Assembly: GCA_963799065.1 (NCBI GenBank)
Contig: CAWCVJ010000001.1
Coordinates: forward strand, 2,711,160-2,775,159
From: JAJPHW01 sp963799065
Lineage (GTDB): Bacteria; Acidobacteriota; Terriglobia; Terriglobales; Acidobacteriaceae
Direction: 5' to 3'
Length of the DNA stretch: 64,000 nt
This document shows positions 25,513 through 33,258 of the stretch, in pieces. The notes beneath the pieces are model-generated. The model was given only the letters and a program-made list of their open reading frames with translations, was not told the origin of the DNA and did no database searches. Each line of letters begins with the position of its first letter. The first letter of the stretch is position 1. A program made the position numbers and the translations under genes.

Positions 25513-25530
25513 GGGCTGCTTAAGCAGCCC
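25513..25530. promoter_or_regulatory. perfect 18-bp palindrome over a stop codon upstream of rho
   Basis: GGGCTGCTTAAGCAGCCC can form a 7-bp stem with a TTAA loop that contains the stop of the omega-like gene. It lies about 80 nt before the rho start, with no T tract. It could act as an attenuator, an mRNA end or a processing site. Confidence 0.35.
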
Positions 25531-25735
25531 GCCGTTGCGCCTCGGCGACATTTTCCGGTTCGGACAGAACCGTCTGGCGCTCCGAAATGGCGATCCGGTC
25601 CAGAACTTCGTTCATGGTTTCCTGGATGCGGGTGTTGGGTTTATGGAACTTGCGAGTTGCCTTAGAGGCCAACTGGCAAAGCATGTATCGGTTACGCAAA
25701 GTATGAAGCGCGTCAAAGACCCGATCAGAGCGCAT
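25520..25735 (-). CDS. small protein, possibly RNA polymerase omega-like
   Basis: 71 residues. NRYMLCQLASKATRKFHKPNTRIQETMNEVL resembles the omega subunit pattern (NRFxLVxLAAKRARQ followed by the N-terminal ALREI helix), but the match is only by eye. A GAGGAGA ribosome site supports ATG 25735. It lies upstream of rho on the same strand, in line with a transcription-related role. If it is not omega, it is an unclassified small cytoplasmic protein. Confidence 0.5.
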   Translation of the reverse strand: MRSDRVFDALHTLRNRYMLCQLASKATRKFHKPNTRIQETMNEVLDRIAISERQTVLSEPENVAEAQRRAA

Positions 25736-26111
25736 GGTTTCTTCTCCTCGATCTTTAATCTTTCAAAATGTTCTGTAGCAGGAACGTTTCAGCACACCAT
25801 CTCTCCGCCGGAAGGGATGCATCATCCTTCCAGGGAACGCTAACTACCACAATGCAGATGGTTTAAGCTGGAAAGCCGCCGAATACAGTTATAGATGCTC
25901 CGCTCGGCCCGAAAGTTTCCTAGGAAGCACCCTAAGGCCTGATCGTCAGCGGAGATACAGCGGAACGGTGTAAACCAGGCAAAACGCTCTCGGAACTTCC
26001 CAACATACGCGCAGTCAGGATGGAGGTCAAGAAAAAAATGCAGGGCTGGCCGTTCGAGAGACGGCCATCGCGGAAGTACATTGTTTTCAATCTATTAGCG
26101 GACTGCACGAT
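25736..26111. other. intergenic region, 376 nt
   Basis: No ORF with coding character is seen. It separates the omega-like/rho unit from the GloVer genes, both on the minus strand. Apart from the terminator hairpin at 26025-26067 nothing recognisable is present. Confidence 0.5.
26025..26067 (-). terminator. intrinsic terminator of the GloVer tandem
   Basis: A 7-bp stem TGGCCGT/ACGGCCA (26047-26053 with 26061-26067) with a 7-nt loop. On the minus strand it is followed after a few bases by seven T. It lies 45 nt after the stop of the last GloVer gene. Confidence 0.5.
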
Positions 26112-27356
26112 TCACGGTGTGATCTCGAAGACGGTGCCTTCGTTGTAGGTGCCGCCGTTTTCTGTGGCGCCGAAGAGGTTGCCATTTTCGTCCATGGCTA
26201 GGCCTATCGGGTATGCGCCATCTGTGCCGTTAAACTTATGTACGATGCTGTACTTCCAGCTTCCATCTTTTTGCGGTGTGAGCCGGTAGATCATGCCGCA
26301 GGGCGCTCCTTGGGGACAGGTAAGCCCTCCGCCGTTGATGCCGTAAAGGTTTCCGGCCTTGTCGAAGACTAGGTTGTAAGCCGGGGCGCATCCTTGGGCA
26401 CAGGAAGAATCGCCGGGGAAATCGTAGATGATTTTCTCCTGCCACACGCCTGCATCGGAGGCCACGGGCGATAGCTCATATACGGTCCCGCACCCCGGAA
26501 AAGGGCATCCCGCACCACCCACTGGAGTCGTGCCAAAGGCGTTGCCGAAGCGATCCACCGTGAGTCCGCCGTTGGGATTTCGTCCGTCGTTGGGCGTATA
26601 ACTCACGCCGAAGGTGTGCATCAAACGAACGGCCCATCCCGTGCCGTTGGCAGCCGTTGCACCCCGGCTCACTTGGTAGGCTACGCCTTCGTTCTTGACA
26701 CCCGCGTCGTACGTGGTGCCATACAGATTCCCCTCGGCGTCCATCGTAACCGGGTTAGGCCGGCCGCCGCCTATGAAGCAATTGTCCGGGTCGCAGAAGT
26801 TGTATAGGTCGGTGTAATTGAACCCGCCGCCAGAGGGCGAGAGCTCGCCCATCGCACCGTATATGCCGCCGCCGATCAGTCCGAAAATGTTACCCGACTT
26901 GTCAATCGACAGGCCAGGGCCAAAGGCATCGCTGTAAACTGAGCTAATGCTCCAGCCGTCGGACCCCGGCTGGAGCCTGAAAATCACGGCGCCGAAGCCC
27001 ACAGTGGTGCCGTAGAGGTCGCCTTCTGGATCGGCGACTAAATTGCCCACCGGTCCCGTGCCATACCCTCCTTGGTTGGTGAAATCGTGCACGGCCGATT
27101 CAGTCCATTGTCCCTCTCCGCTCGGGCTGAGTTCATATACCATGCCGCAGCCATAATCGCTGCACATGCCCGTGCCACCAGTGATGGTCACGCCATATAG
27201 GTTTCCGCCAGCCAGAAGCGGAGGCCCGTAAGGCAGGGCCCCATCCCCGGAGGACCCGAAGCTGTGCAAGACTTTGAATTTGGCTCCCCCGTGACACAGG
27301 GGAGCCAAGCTCAGGCCAAAAAGTGCTGCGATGAAGAAGCTCTTTAGGTTAATCAT
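26112..27356 (-). CDS. secreted GloVer repeat protein, duplicate copy
   Basis: 414 residues from the signal peptide MINLKSFFIAALFGLSLAPLCHGG. The protein is a chain of GNLYGTTxxGG repeats with GCGTVYELSP-type ends. Its N-terminal half is nearly identical at DNA level to the gene at 27600-28835, while the C-terminal half (26112 to about 26770) is clearly diverged. The ATG 27356 overlaps the end of the phosphoesterase fragment (27349-27603). An upstream in-frame start at 27416 would add residues that belong to the fragment's other frame. Confidence 0.85.
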   Translation of the reverse strand: MINLKSFFIAALFGLSLAPLCHGGAKFKVLHSFGSSGDGALPYGPPLLAGGNLYGVTITGGTGMCSDYGCGMVYELSPSGEGQWTESAVHDFTNQGGYGTGPVGNLVADPEGDLYGTTVGFGAVIFRLQPGSDGWSISSVYSDAFGPGLSIDKSGNIFGLIGGGIYGAMGELSPSGGGFNYTDLYNFCDPDNCFIGGGRPNPVTMDAEGNLYGTTYDAGVKNEGVAYQVSRGATAANGTGWAVRLMHTFGVSYTPNDGRNPNGGLTVDRFGNAFGTTPVGGAGCPFPGCGTVYELSPVASDAGVWQEKIIYDFPGDSSCAQGCAPAYNLVFDKAGNLYGINGGGLTCPQGAPCGMIYRLTPQKDGSWKYSIVHKFNGTDGAYPIGLAMDENGNLFGATENGGTYNEGTVFEITP

Positions 27357-27603
27357 CGGGACCGTCATCCGGGCCGGTGGGCGTGTACAGAGGATTGCGC
27401 TGGTAGTACATCTCAAAATATGACGCGTTGTAGGGGGCGCTAAAGCTCGTGAAGGTACGGGGATGCCCGATCAGCGCCGGGTCGAAGAAGTCCGACAACG
27501 GGACGTCCGTAACGTGATCAGGGCTCCAGTCGGGTGCATTGTAGTCGGGGTACCCTTTACTCGGGCTATGAGTGTCTGCAACCATTGCAATGTCTCCGAT
27601 CAT
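27349..27603 (-). pseudogene. C-terminal fragment of the exported phosphoesterase
   Basis: 84 codons. The last 60 or so residues (YNAPDW...LSDFFDPALIGHPRTFTSFSAPYNASYFEMYYQ and on to the end PDDGPDD) match the C-terminus of the intact gene at 28828-30492. The catalytic part is absent. Its ATG overlaps the stop of the upstream GloVer gene by ATGA, so it may still be translated. It is a by-product of the tandem duplication. Confidence 0.85.
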
Positions 27604-28835
27604 GGTGTGATCACGAAGACGGTGCCTTCGTTGTAGGTGCCGCCGTATTCTGTGACGCCGAACAGGTCGCCATTTTCGTCCATGGCGAGGCCGTTGGGGC
27701 TTCCGCCGTCTGGGCCGGAGAATGCGTGTACGATTGTGTATTTCCAGCTGCCGTTTTTCTGCGGCGACAGCCGGAAGATCACGCCGCAAGTGCCCGCGCA
27801 GGCGTTGCTGCCGCCGCCCGCGCCTCCGTAAAGATTGCCTGCTTTGTCGAAAACGAGGTTGTCTCCGGGCGAGCATCCCTGAGAGCAATATGGGAGTGCA
27901 GGAAAGTCATAAAGAATCGTTTCCGCCCACACCCCAGGAGCTTGCGGCGATAACTCGAACACCGTTCCACAGCCTACTTGCTCGCCGCAACCGCCGCCTT
28001 CGCTCGTCGTGCCGTAGGCGTTGCCGAAGCGATCCACTGTCAACCCTCCGTGCGGCCTGAGGCCGTCGTCGGGCGTGTAACCGACACCGAAGGTGTGCAT
28101 CAAACGAACGGCCCATCCCGTGCCGTTGGCAGCCGTTGCACCCCGGCTCACTTGGTAGGCTACGCCGGCGTTATAGTCGCCGCTGTAGAAGGTGGTGCCG
28201 TAAAGGTTGCCCTTGCCGTCCATAGTCACAGGGTTGGGGTCGCCGCCGCCAATGAAGCAATTGTTGGGATCGCAGAAGTTGTATAGGTCGGTGTAATTGA
28301 ACCCGCCGCCAGAGGGCGAGAGCTCGCCCATCGCACCGTATATGCCGCCGCCGATCAGTCCGAAAATGTTACCCGACTTGTCAATCGACAGGCCAGGGCC
28401 AAAGGCATCGCTGTAAACTGAGCTAATGCTCCAGCCGTCGGACCCCGGCTGGAGCCTGAAAATCACGGCGCCGAAGCCCACAGTGGTGCCGTAGAGGTCG
28501 CCTTCTGGATCGGCGACTAAATTGCCCACCGGTCCCGTGCCATACCCTCCTTGGTTGGTGAAATCGTGCACGGCCGATTCAGTCCATTGTCCCTCTCCGC
28601 TCGGGCTGAGTTCATATACCATGCCGCAGCCATAATCGCTGCACATGCCCGTGCCACCAGTGATGGTCACGCCATATAGGTTTCCGCCAGCCAGAAGCGG
28701 AGGCCCGTAAGGCAGGGCCCCATCCCCGGAGGACCCGAAGCTGTGCAAGACTTTGAATTTGGCTCCCCCGTGACAAGGGGGAGCCAAGCTCAGACCAAAA
28801 AGTGCTGCGATGAAGAAGCTCTTTAGGTTAGTCAT
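27600..28835 (-). CDS. secreted GloVer repeat protein, first copy
   Basis: 411 residues with the signal peptide MTNLKSFFIAALFGLSLAPPCHGG and repeats GNLYGTTxxxGxxxxGVxYxV, probably an exported beta-propeller. The ATG 28835 overlaps the end of the phosphoesterase gene (stop at 28828) by 8 nt, so the two are translationally linked. Paired with the duplicate at 26112-27356. Confidence 0.85.
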   Translation of the reverse strand: MTNLKSFFIAALFGLSLAPPCHGGAKFKVLHSFGSSGDGALPYGPPLLAGGNLYGVTITGGTGMCSDYGCGMVYELSPSGEGQWTESAVHDFTNQGGYGTGPVGNLVADPEGDLYGTTVGFGAVIFRLQPGSDGWSISSVYSDAFGPGLSIDKSGNIFGLIGGGIYGAMGELSPSGGGFNYTDLYNFCDPNNCFIGGGDPNPVTMDGKGNLYGTTFYSGDYNAGVAYQVSRGATAANGTGWAVRLMHTFGVGYTPDDGLRPHGGLTVDRFGNAYGTTSEGGGCGEQVGCGTVFELSPQAPGVWAETILYDFPALPYCSQGCSPGDNLVFDKAGNLYGGAGGGSNACAGTCGVIFRLSPQKNGSWKYTIVHAFSGPDGGSPNGLAMDENGDLFGVTEYGGTYNEGTVFVITP

Positions 28836-30492
28836 CGGGACCGTCATCCGGGCCGGTGGGCGTGTACAGAGGATTGCGCTGGTAGTACATCTCAAAATAT
28901 GACGCGTTGTAGGGGGCGCTAAAGCTCGCGAAGGTACGGGGATGCCCGATCAGCGCCGGATCGAAGAAGTCCGATAGCGGAATGTTGTTGCGCTTCTGAC
29001 CCCAGTCCGGTGCATTGTAGTCCGCGTAACCTTTGTCGGCTCCGTCAACGAACGGCAATCCGAAGTTGTGCTCGGCGAAGGCCAGAATGCTGCCGAAATC
29101 GTGCACGTAGGGAGAAACCGCCTGCGGGCACTCGGTCGCTCCGGTGCCGCTGCAAGCCCCGGAGACGTAGCCTGGGTCGGTGTAGGCAGAAACTACCAGG
29201 AACGGCACGCGAAAGCCGTAAGTGTAGCCGCAGCCCCACCCGTTCGGCGCATATTGGCTCTTGCAGCTGCTCGGATCAGGGCTTCGGTAGACAGCAGGCG
29301 GCGGAACGTGGTCGTAAAAGCCGCCCCAGTCGTCCCAGACGATGAAGATGACGGTGTCCTGCCAGTAAGTCTGGGTTCCGTCCAGGCAGGGGCTTTGGCC
29401 AACCGCGTTCACAATGTCGGCCACCCACGACGGCCCCAGCGTAGTGGTTCCGTAAGGAGTGCCAGGATGGTCCGACCAAGCTGCGTCAGGAATCACCCAG
29501 CTGATCTTCTGCAAAGCGCAACCGGAGATGTCGTTGAAGATTGGCGCCGCGTTGCTGTTGGTTGCGACGACGACGTGCGACGCGTAAATTGACCCTGCTT
29601 GCCCACAGTTGCCGGTCGTAACACCGTGGGGATAGCAAATCTCCGGCAACTGCATGGGCGCGTTCCAGCCTCCCCCTCCGCTTACCGGGACGTAATATCG
29701 CCAGGGCACGCCCTTTCCACCTTGTTCGCTGGTCACCAGACTGTCATGGTCGTAACAATCGTAACTGCCATTGATCGCGGAGACTTGCGACCCATCCGGT
29801 TGCACCCAACGTGGCATGTTAAACGTGTCGGGGCAGCCGTCTCCTCCATCGTTCTCCGCTACGAAGTCTAACGGGTATGCTCCGGTCGGGCTGGTCGGCG
29901 CCGAAGTTCCGCTGAAAAGAAACATATGCGCCGGATTGCTTGGACCCTCGTTCGTCTGGAACATGTAGTTGGCGAAGCCATAAGCTTTGGCGATGTCAAA
30001 GTAGGGCTGCACCTGGTAGGGAGGATTATCGGTCGCGGCGTTGCTCACATAGGAATACTCCAGGCATGGGTTGGTTTGGACAGGATTGACCGGCAGGCAG
30101 AAGCCATCCATCTTTCCATTATCGTACTCTGGCACCCACCCTACCTCGATGGCTGGATTGATGCCGGGTGCTGGGTCCATGTACCGGTGATACGGGCCCC
30201 ATCCGGTGATCATCGCGGTGGGGATGTTGCAGATTTCCTGGCGTTTCCCGTTCATGATGCCATAGCCGCCGTTGTCAATGTCGACCCCAGCTTCAAAAAT
30301 ATCTCCGACGCCGCAGTTGCCTTTGCTGGCGGTTGAGCCGGCGCCGAAGAGGTTGTCTGGGGTGCGGTTTTCCTGCACCACGATGATGACGTGCTGGAAT
30401 TGGGGAAGTTGTTGTTGGGCGTACGCGGTGCTGGAAACCAGCAACGCGCAGAAGGAAAGCATTCCGAGCATAGTTCGGGGGACGAGTCGCAT
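28828..30492 (-). CDS. exported phosphoesterase (phospholipase C/acid phosphatase family)
   Basis: 554 residues with a Sec signal peptide (1-25). The family start HVIIVVQENRTPDNLFGAG (about 34-52) carries the metal-binding Glu-Asn and nucleophile region of the PF04185 phosphoesterase family. Further matches are NEGPSNPAHMFLFSGTSAP, IPDAAWSDHPG and VIFIVWDDWGGFYDHVPPP, which hold the other metal ligands. It hydrolyses phosphate esters or phospholipids outside the cytoplasm; the substrate is not known. A strong AAAGGAG site precedes ATG 30492. The coupled GloVer gene follows. Confidence 0.9.
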   Translation of the reverse strand: MRLVPRTMLGMLSFCALLVSSTAYAQQQLPQFQHVIIVVQENRTPDNLFGAGSTASKGNCGVGDIFEAGVDIDNGGYGIMNGKRQEICNIPTAMITGWGPYHRYMDPAPGINPAIEVGWVPEYDNGKMDGFCLPVNPVQTNPCLEYSYVSNAATDNPPYQVQPYFDIAKAYGFANYMFQTNEGPSNPAHMFLFSGTSAPTSPTGAYPLDFVAENDGGDGCPDTFNMPRWVQPDGSQVSAINGSYDCYDHDSLVTSEQGGKGVPWRYYVPVSGGGGWNAPMQLPEICYPHGVTTGNCGQAGSIYASHVVVATNSNAAPIFNDISGCALQKISWVIPDAAWSDHPGTPYGTTTLGPSWVADIVNAVGQSPCLDGTQTYWQDTVIFIVWDDWGGFYDHVPPPAVYRSPDPSSCKSQYAPNGWGCGYTYGFRVPFLVVSAYTDPGYVSGACSGTGATECPQAVSPYVHDFGSILAFAEHNFGLPFVDGADKGYADYNAPDWGQKRNNIPLSDFFDPALIGHPRTFASFSAPYNASYFEMYYQRNPLYTPTGPDDGPDD

Positions 30493-30748
30493 AGCGGCGC
30501 TCCTTTTGCGTCGTATATCGGCGTCGTGGGCGCCTCACCGGAGGCGGGGGGCTACGCCTCGCGCTCGCGAACGAAATCACTATACACCGATTCCGCAGTT
30601 TGGCAAGAGGCCAACCCATCTTGTTCCAAAATCCGGAATTGGCTTTGCAGGAGCGACTGCGAGAGAAGGGAGCGCGCAAGGATTCTGTTAAGAAATCCAG
30701 GATGCTGACCGTCTTCGTATAATCGGGTGAAGACTGCGAGGTGGAGAC

Positions 30749-31108
30749 GTGAGGCGAGCGAGGGCGACGGCGTCGATTTTCTTGATGTTCTTGTTATGGG
30801 TGGAGAGTTTGGGCGCGCTCCAGGTGCCGCGGCAAAGCGTGCCTCCCGGCCCGCCGCCCGCCGTTCCGCCAGGGGCGGAAGACGACGAGCACGCCAAGAT
30901 CGAACGCGACATGCTGAAGCGCGCGAACACGCAACGCCAGCAGCAACTGCAACGCGACACGGATCGGCTCCTGCAACTGGCGACGGAATTGAAGCAGGCG
31001 GTGGATAAGTCGAATGAGAATACTTTGTCCATCGAGGTTATTAAGAAAGCGGAAGAGATCGAGCGGCTGGCTCACAGCGTAAAAGAGAAGATGCGGGGGA
31101 ATTACTAG
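30749..31108 (+). CDS. small exported coiled-coil protein
   Basis: 119 residues. A hydrophobic N-terminus (ASIFLMFLLWVESLGAL) acts as signal or anchor. A Pro-rich stretch (RQSVPPGPPPAVPPG) leads to a long charged amphipathic helix (about 45-115: KIERDMLKRANTQRQQQLQRDTDRLLQLATELKQAVDK). It starts at GTG 30749 behind a GAGGTG site. No family was recognised. Confidence 0.6.
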   Translation: MRRARATASIFLMFLLWVESLGALQVPRQSVPPGPPPAVPPGAEDDEHAKIERDMLKRANTQRQQQLQRDTDRLLQLATELKQAVDKSNENTLSIEVIKKAEEIERLAHSVKEKMRGNY

Positions 31109-31320
31109 ACGCCTGCCGCCTCGTCCGGGAAGCGTTCCCGATTCCCTGCCCTAATCATTCATTGGACTCTGTCGAATCCTTCCGAAACTGTGCGAAAGTG
31201 CTCAGACTTGCCGCATTCTGCGTGGCAGGCTTGGAGATGACGCGCCGCCTCTCATCCGCGCAGCTCGCAGCGTGAACGCGTAAGCGAGTAATCGAAGGAT
31301 GACGGGCTGAAGGATTGCCT

Positions 31321-32547
31321 ATGCGTACTCTCCGTTTGGTTGTGCTGGCGGCTTTGACACTCACAATTCCAGTTTCGGTGTTTGCACAATTTAGCGTTTC
31401 CGTCGGTTTCGCTCCTCCGGCGTTGCCTGTGTACGTGCAACCGGAGGCTCCTTCCGAGGGCTATCTCTGGACGCCGGGTTATTGGGCCTATGGCGACGAC
31501 GGCTACTTCTGGGTTCCGGGCACATGGGTGCAACCGCCTTCTGCCGGTCTGCTTTGGACGCCGGGTTATTGGGGATGGGGCGATGGCGCCTACGGATTTC
31601 GGCAGGGATATTGGGGTGCCAGCGTAGGCTTCTATGGCGGCGTGAACTACGGCCATGGTTATGGCGGTTCGGGATATGAAGGCGGGCGATGGGACCATGG
31701 CTCGTTCCAATACAACACGGCTGTCAACAACGTGAATACCACGAATATTCACAACACCTACAACACCACGGTGATCAACAACACGACGGTGAATCGTGTG
31801 AGCTACAACGGAGGCACGGGAGGGGTGAGGGCGCAAGCCACTCCGGCGGAAGCGGCGGCGGCGCGAGAAACGCACGCCCCGCCGACCGCGATGCAGATGC
31901 AACATGTGCAAGCGGCCAGAGGCAATCATGCTCTGCTGGCATCGGTCAATCACGGGGCGCCAGCCATCGCAGCCACGCAGAAGCCGGCGGAGTTCAGTGG
32001 GAAGGGCGTGGTCGCCGCCAAAGCCGCTGGCGCGCCGTACAAAGCTCCGCCAGCCAGGGCGGAAGCTTCCACGGCGGCCAAGGCTGAGCCGGGCAAACCG
32101 GCAACGGGCAGGCCGGCGGCGCATATCGCCGCAGCTAAGGCTCCGTCAGCCCAGGCGGCACCGGTAGCGCGCACCACCACGCCAAGACCGCCCAGCGAGG
32201 TGGAGAAGCCCAGCGCGGCTCACGCCAACGCAACGCCGGTCGCGAAGCCTGAAACGAGACCCGCCCGCGCGGCTCGCGCAGAAGCAACTCGTACGGCACC
32301 CACCCCCGAGCCGCGCGCGCAGGCTGTGGCTCGTCCCGTTCCCAAGCAGGCGGCTCCGGCTGCAAAGCCAGCACCAAAGCCAGAAGCGGCTCCGCATGCG
32401 GCGACGCCTCGGGCAGCCCCTGCGCCTCGGGCGGAAGCAGCACCTCGTCAAGCAGCACCTCGTGCCGAGGCGAAGCCTGCTACTGCTCCTCGCAATGAAC
32501 AAAAAGCGCAGGTCGAGAAACCCTCGGGAAATGAAGAGCGCAAGTAG
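31321..32547 (+). CDS. exported WxPGxW-repeat protein with Ala/Pro-rich tail
   Basis: 408 residues. The signal peptide MRTLRLVVLAALTLTIPVSVFAQ is followed by three YLWTPGYWAYGDDGYFWVPGTW-type repeats (about 40-100), the YXWXPGXW envelope repeat. A Gly/Tyr/Asn-rich linker and, from about 170, a low-complexity Ala/Pro/Glu/Lys tail (histone-H1-like composition) follow. An AAGGA site 7 nt upstream favours ATG 31321 over TTG 31315. Probably an envelope-associated protein of unknown role. Confidence 0.75.
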   Translation: MRTLRLVVLAALTLTIPVSVFAQFSVSVGFAPPALPVYVQPEAPSEGYLWTPGYWAYGDDGYFWVPGTWVQPPSAGLLWTPGYWGWGDGAYGFRQGYWGASVGFYGGVNYGHGYGGSGYEGGRWDHGSFQYNTAVNNVNTTNIHNTYNTTVINNTTVNRVSYNGGTGGVRAQATPAEAAAARETHAPPTAMQMQHVQAARGNHALLASVNHGAPAIAATQKPAEFSGKGVVAAKAAGAPYKAPPARAEASTAAKAEPGKPATGRPAAHIAAAKAPSAQAAPVARTTTPRPPSEVEKPSAAHANATPVAKPETRPARAARAEATRTAPTPEPRAQAVARPVPKQAAPAAKPAPKPEAAPHAATPRAAPAPRAEAAPRQAAPRAEAKPATAPRNEQKAQVEKPSGNEERK

Positions 32548-32626
32548 TCGACTCGGCGGATACACTCAGTTCCACGAATAAGCAAAGTCGCAAAAAGAAC
32601 TCGCGTTTCATGAAAAGGAGTGGCAC

Positions 32627-32782
32627 ATGCTTGGAACAATCTTGATCGTCGTCTTGATCCTAGCCCTGCTCGGTGTTCTGCCAAGATGGGGACATAGTCG
32701 CGACTGGGGATATTATCCGACCGGCGGCATAGGGATGATCCTGTTGATCGTCATCGTTTTGCTGGTCATCGGCAGGATCTAA
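32627..32782 (+). CDS. DUF3309-like two-helix membrane peptide
   Basis: 51 residues: MLGTILIVVLILALLGVLP, a short loop HSRDWGYYPTGG, then IGMILLIVIVLLVIGRI. The order of hydrophobic helix, SRxWGYxPxGG loop and second helix ending GRI is that of the DUF3309 family. AAAGGAG 6 nt upstream supports the start, and an excellent terminator follows. Membrane location is predicted; the function of the family is unknown. Confidence 0.85.
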   Translation: MLGTILIVVLILALLGVLPRWGHSRDWGYYPTGGIGMILLIVIVLLVIGRI

Positions 32783-32805
32783 CAAAGAACGCCATCGTAA
32801 ACGGC

Positions 32806-32835
32806 AAAAAAAGCCGCTCTCGGAGCGGCTTTTTT
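32806..32835. terminator. bidirectional intrinsic terminator
   Basis: A run of A, the stem AAGCCGCTC/GAGCGGCTT (32811-32819 with 32823-32831) and a run of T. It serves the DUF3309-like gene on the plus strand and the convergent sensor-kinase gene on the minus strand. Confidence 0.85.
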
Positions 32836-32895
32836 CGCTCTCCATGCATTCGGTCCCCTCGTTAAGGTACGCATTCGAGTCAGCAGGGAGACAGT

Positions 32896-33258
32896 TCAGC
32901 CCGAGGTGCTAACGGCTTTTGCCTTGCCGTTTGGTTTGACCCTCTCCATGATCTCGTTCACTTTGTGAGCCAGCAATTCAGAGGAAAAGGGCTTGTTGAG
33001 AACCATGGATTCGTTCGCGATCGAGGAATTTTCCAGAGCTGCCTCCTCGGTATAGCCGGACATGAAGATCACGCCAAACCCGTCGCGCGTGTTTCGTAGA
33101 GTCTTTATCAATTCCGGGCCACCCATTCGTGGCATCACGACGTCGGTTACGACCACGTGGAGGCGTCCCGAATGTTTTCCCACCACTTCCAGCGCTTCTA
33201 TCCCGTCGGCTGCCGCGAGGACGGTGAAGCCCAGCCTTCGCAGCGACTCAGCGGCCAA
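32896..33258 (-). pseudogene. receiver domain of the hybrid kinase, out of frame
   Basis: 120 residues of a response-regulator receiver (VVVTDVVMPRMGG with the phosphorylated Asp, SGY, LNKPF). Its first strand and acidic pocket (DATILLVEDEPPL) are encoded just upstream in this frame, inside the 3' end of the kinase ORF and without a start codon. Adding one C to the CCC run near 33322 would join it to the kinase. So it is the C-terminal domain of a hybrid kinase rather than a separate gene. Confidence 0.8.

Larger units (their letters stand above)
26112..29040. repeat. tandem duplication of about 1.48 kb
   Basis: The unit runs from inside the 3' end of the phosphoesterase gene through a whole GloVer gene. 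Corresponding points lie 1479 nt apart (for example starts 28835 and 27356). The stretch about 26775-27480 against 28254-28960 is almost identical. The flanking part that encodes the GloVer C-terminus is much more different. Confidence 0.85.
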
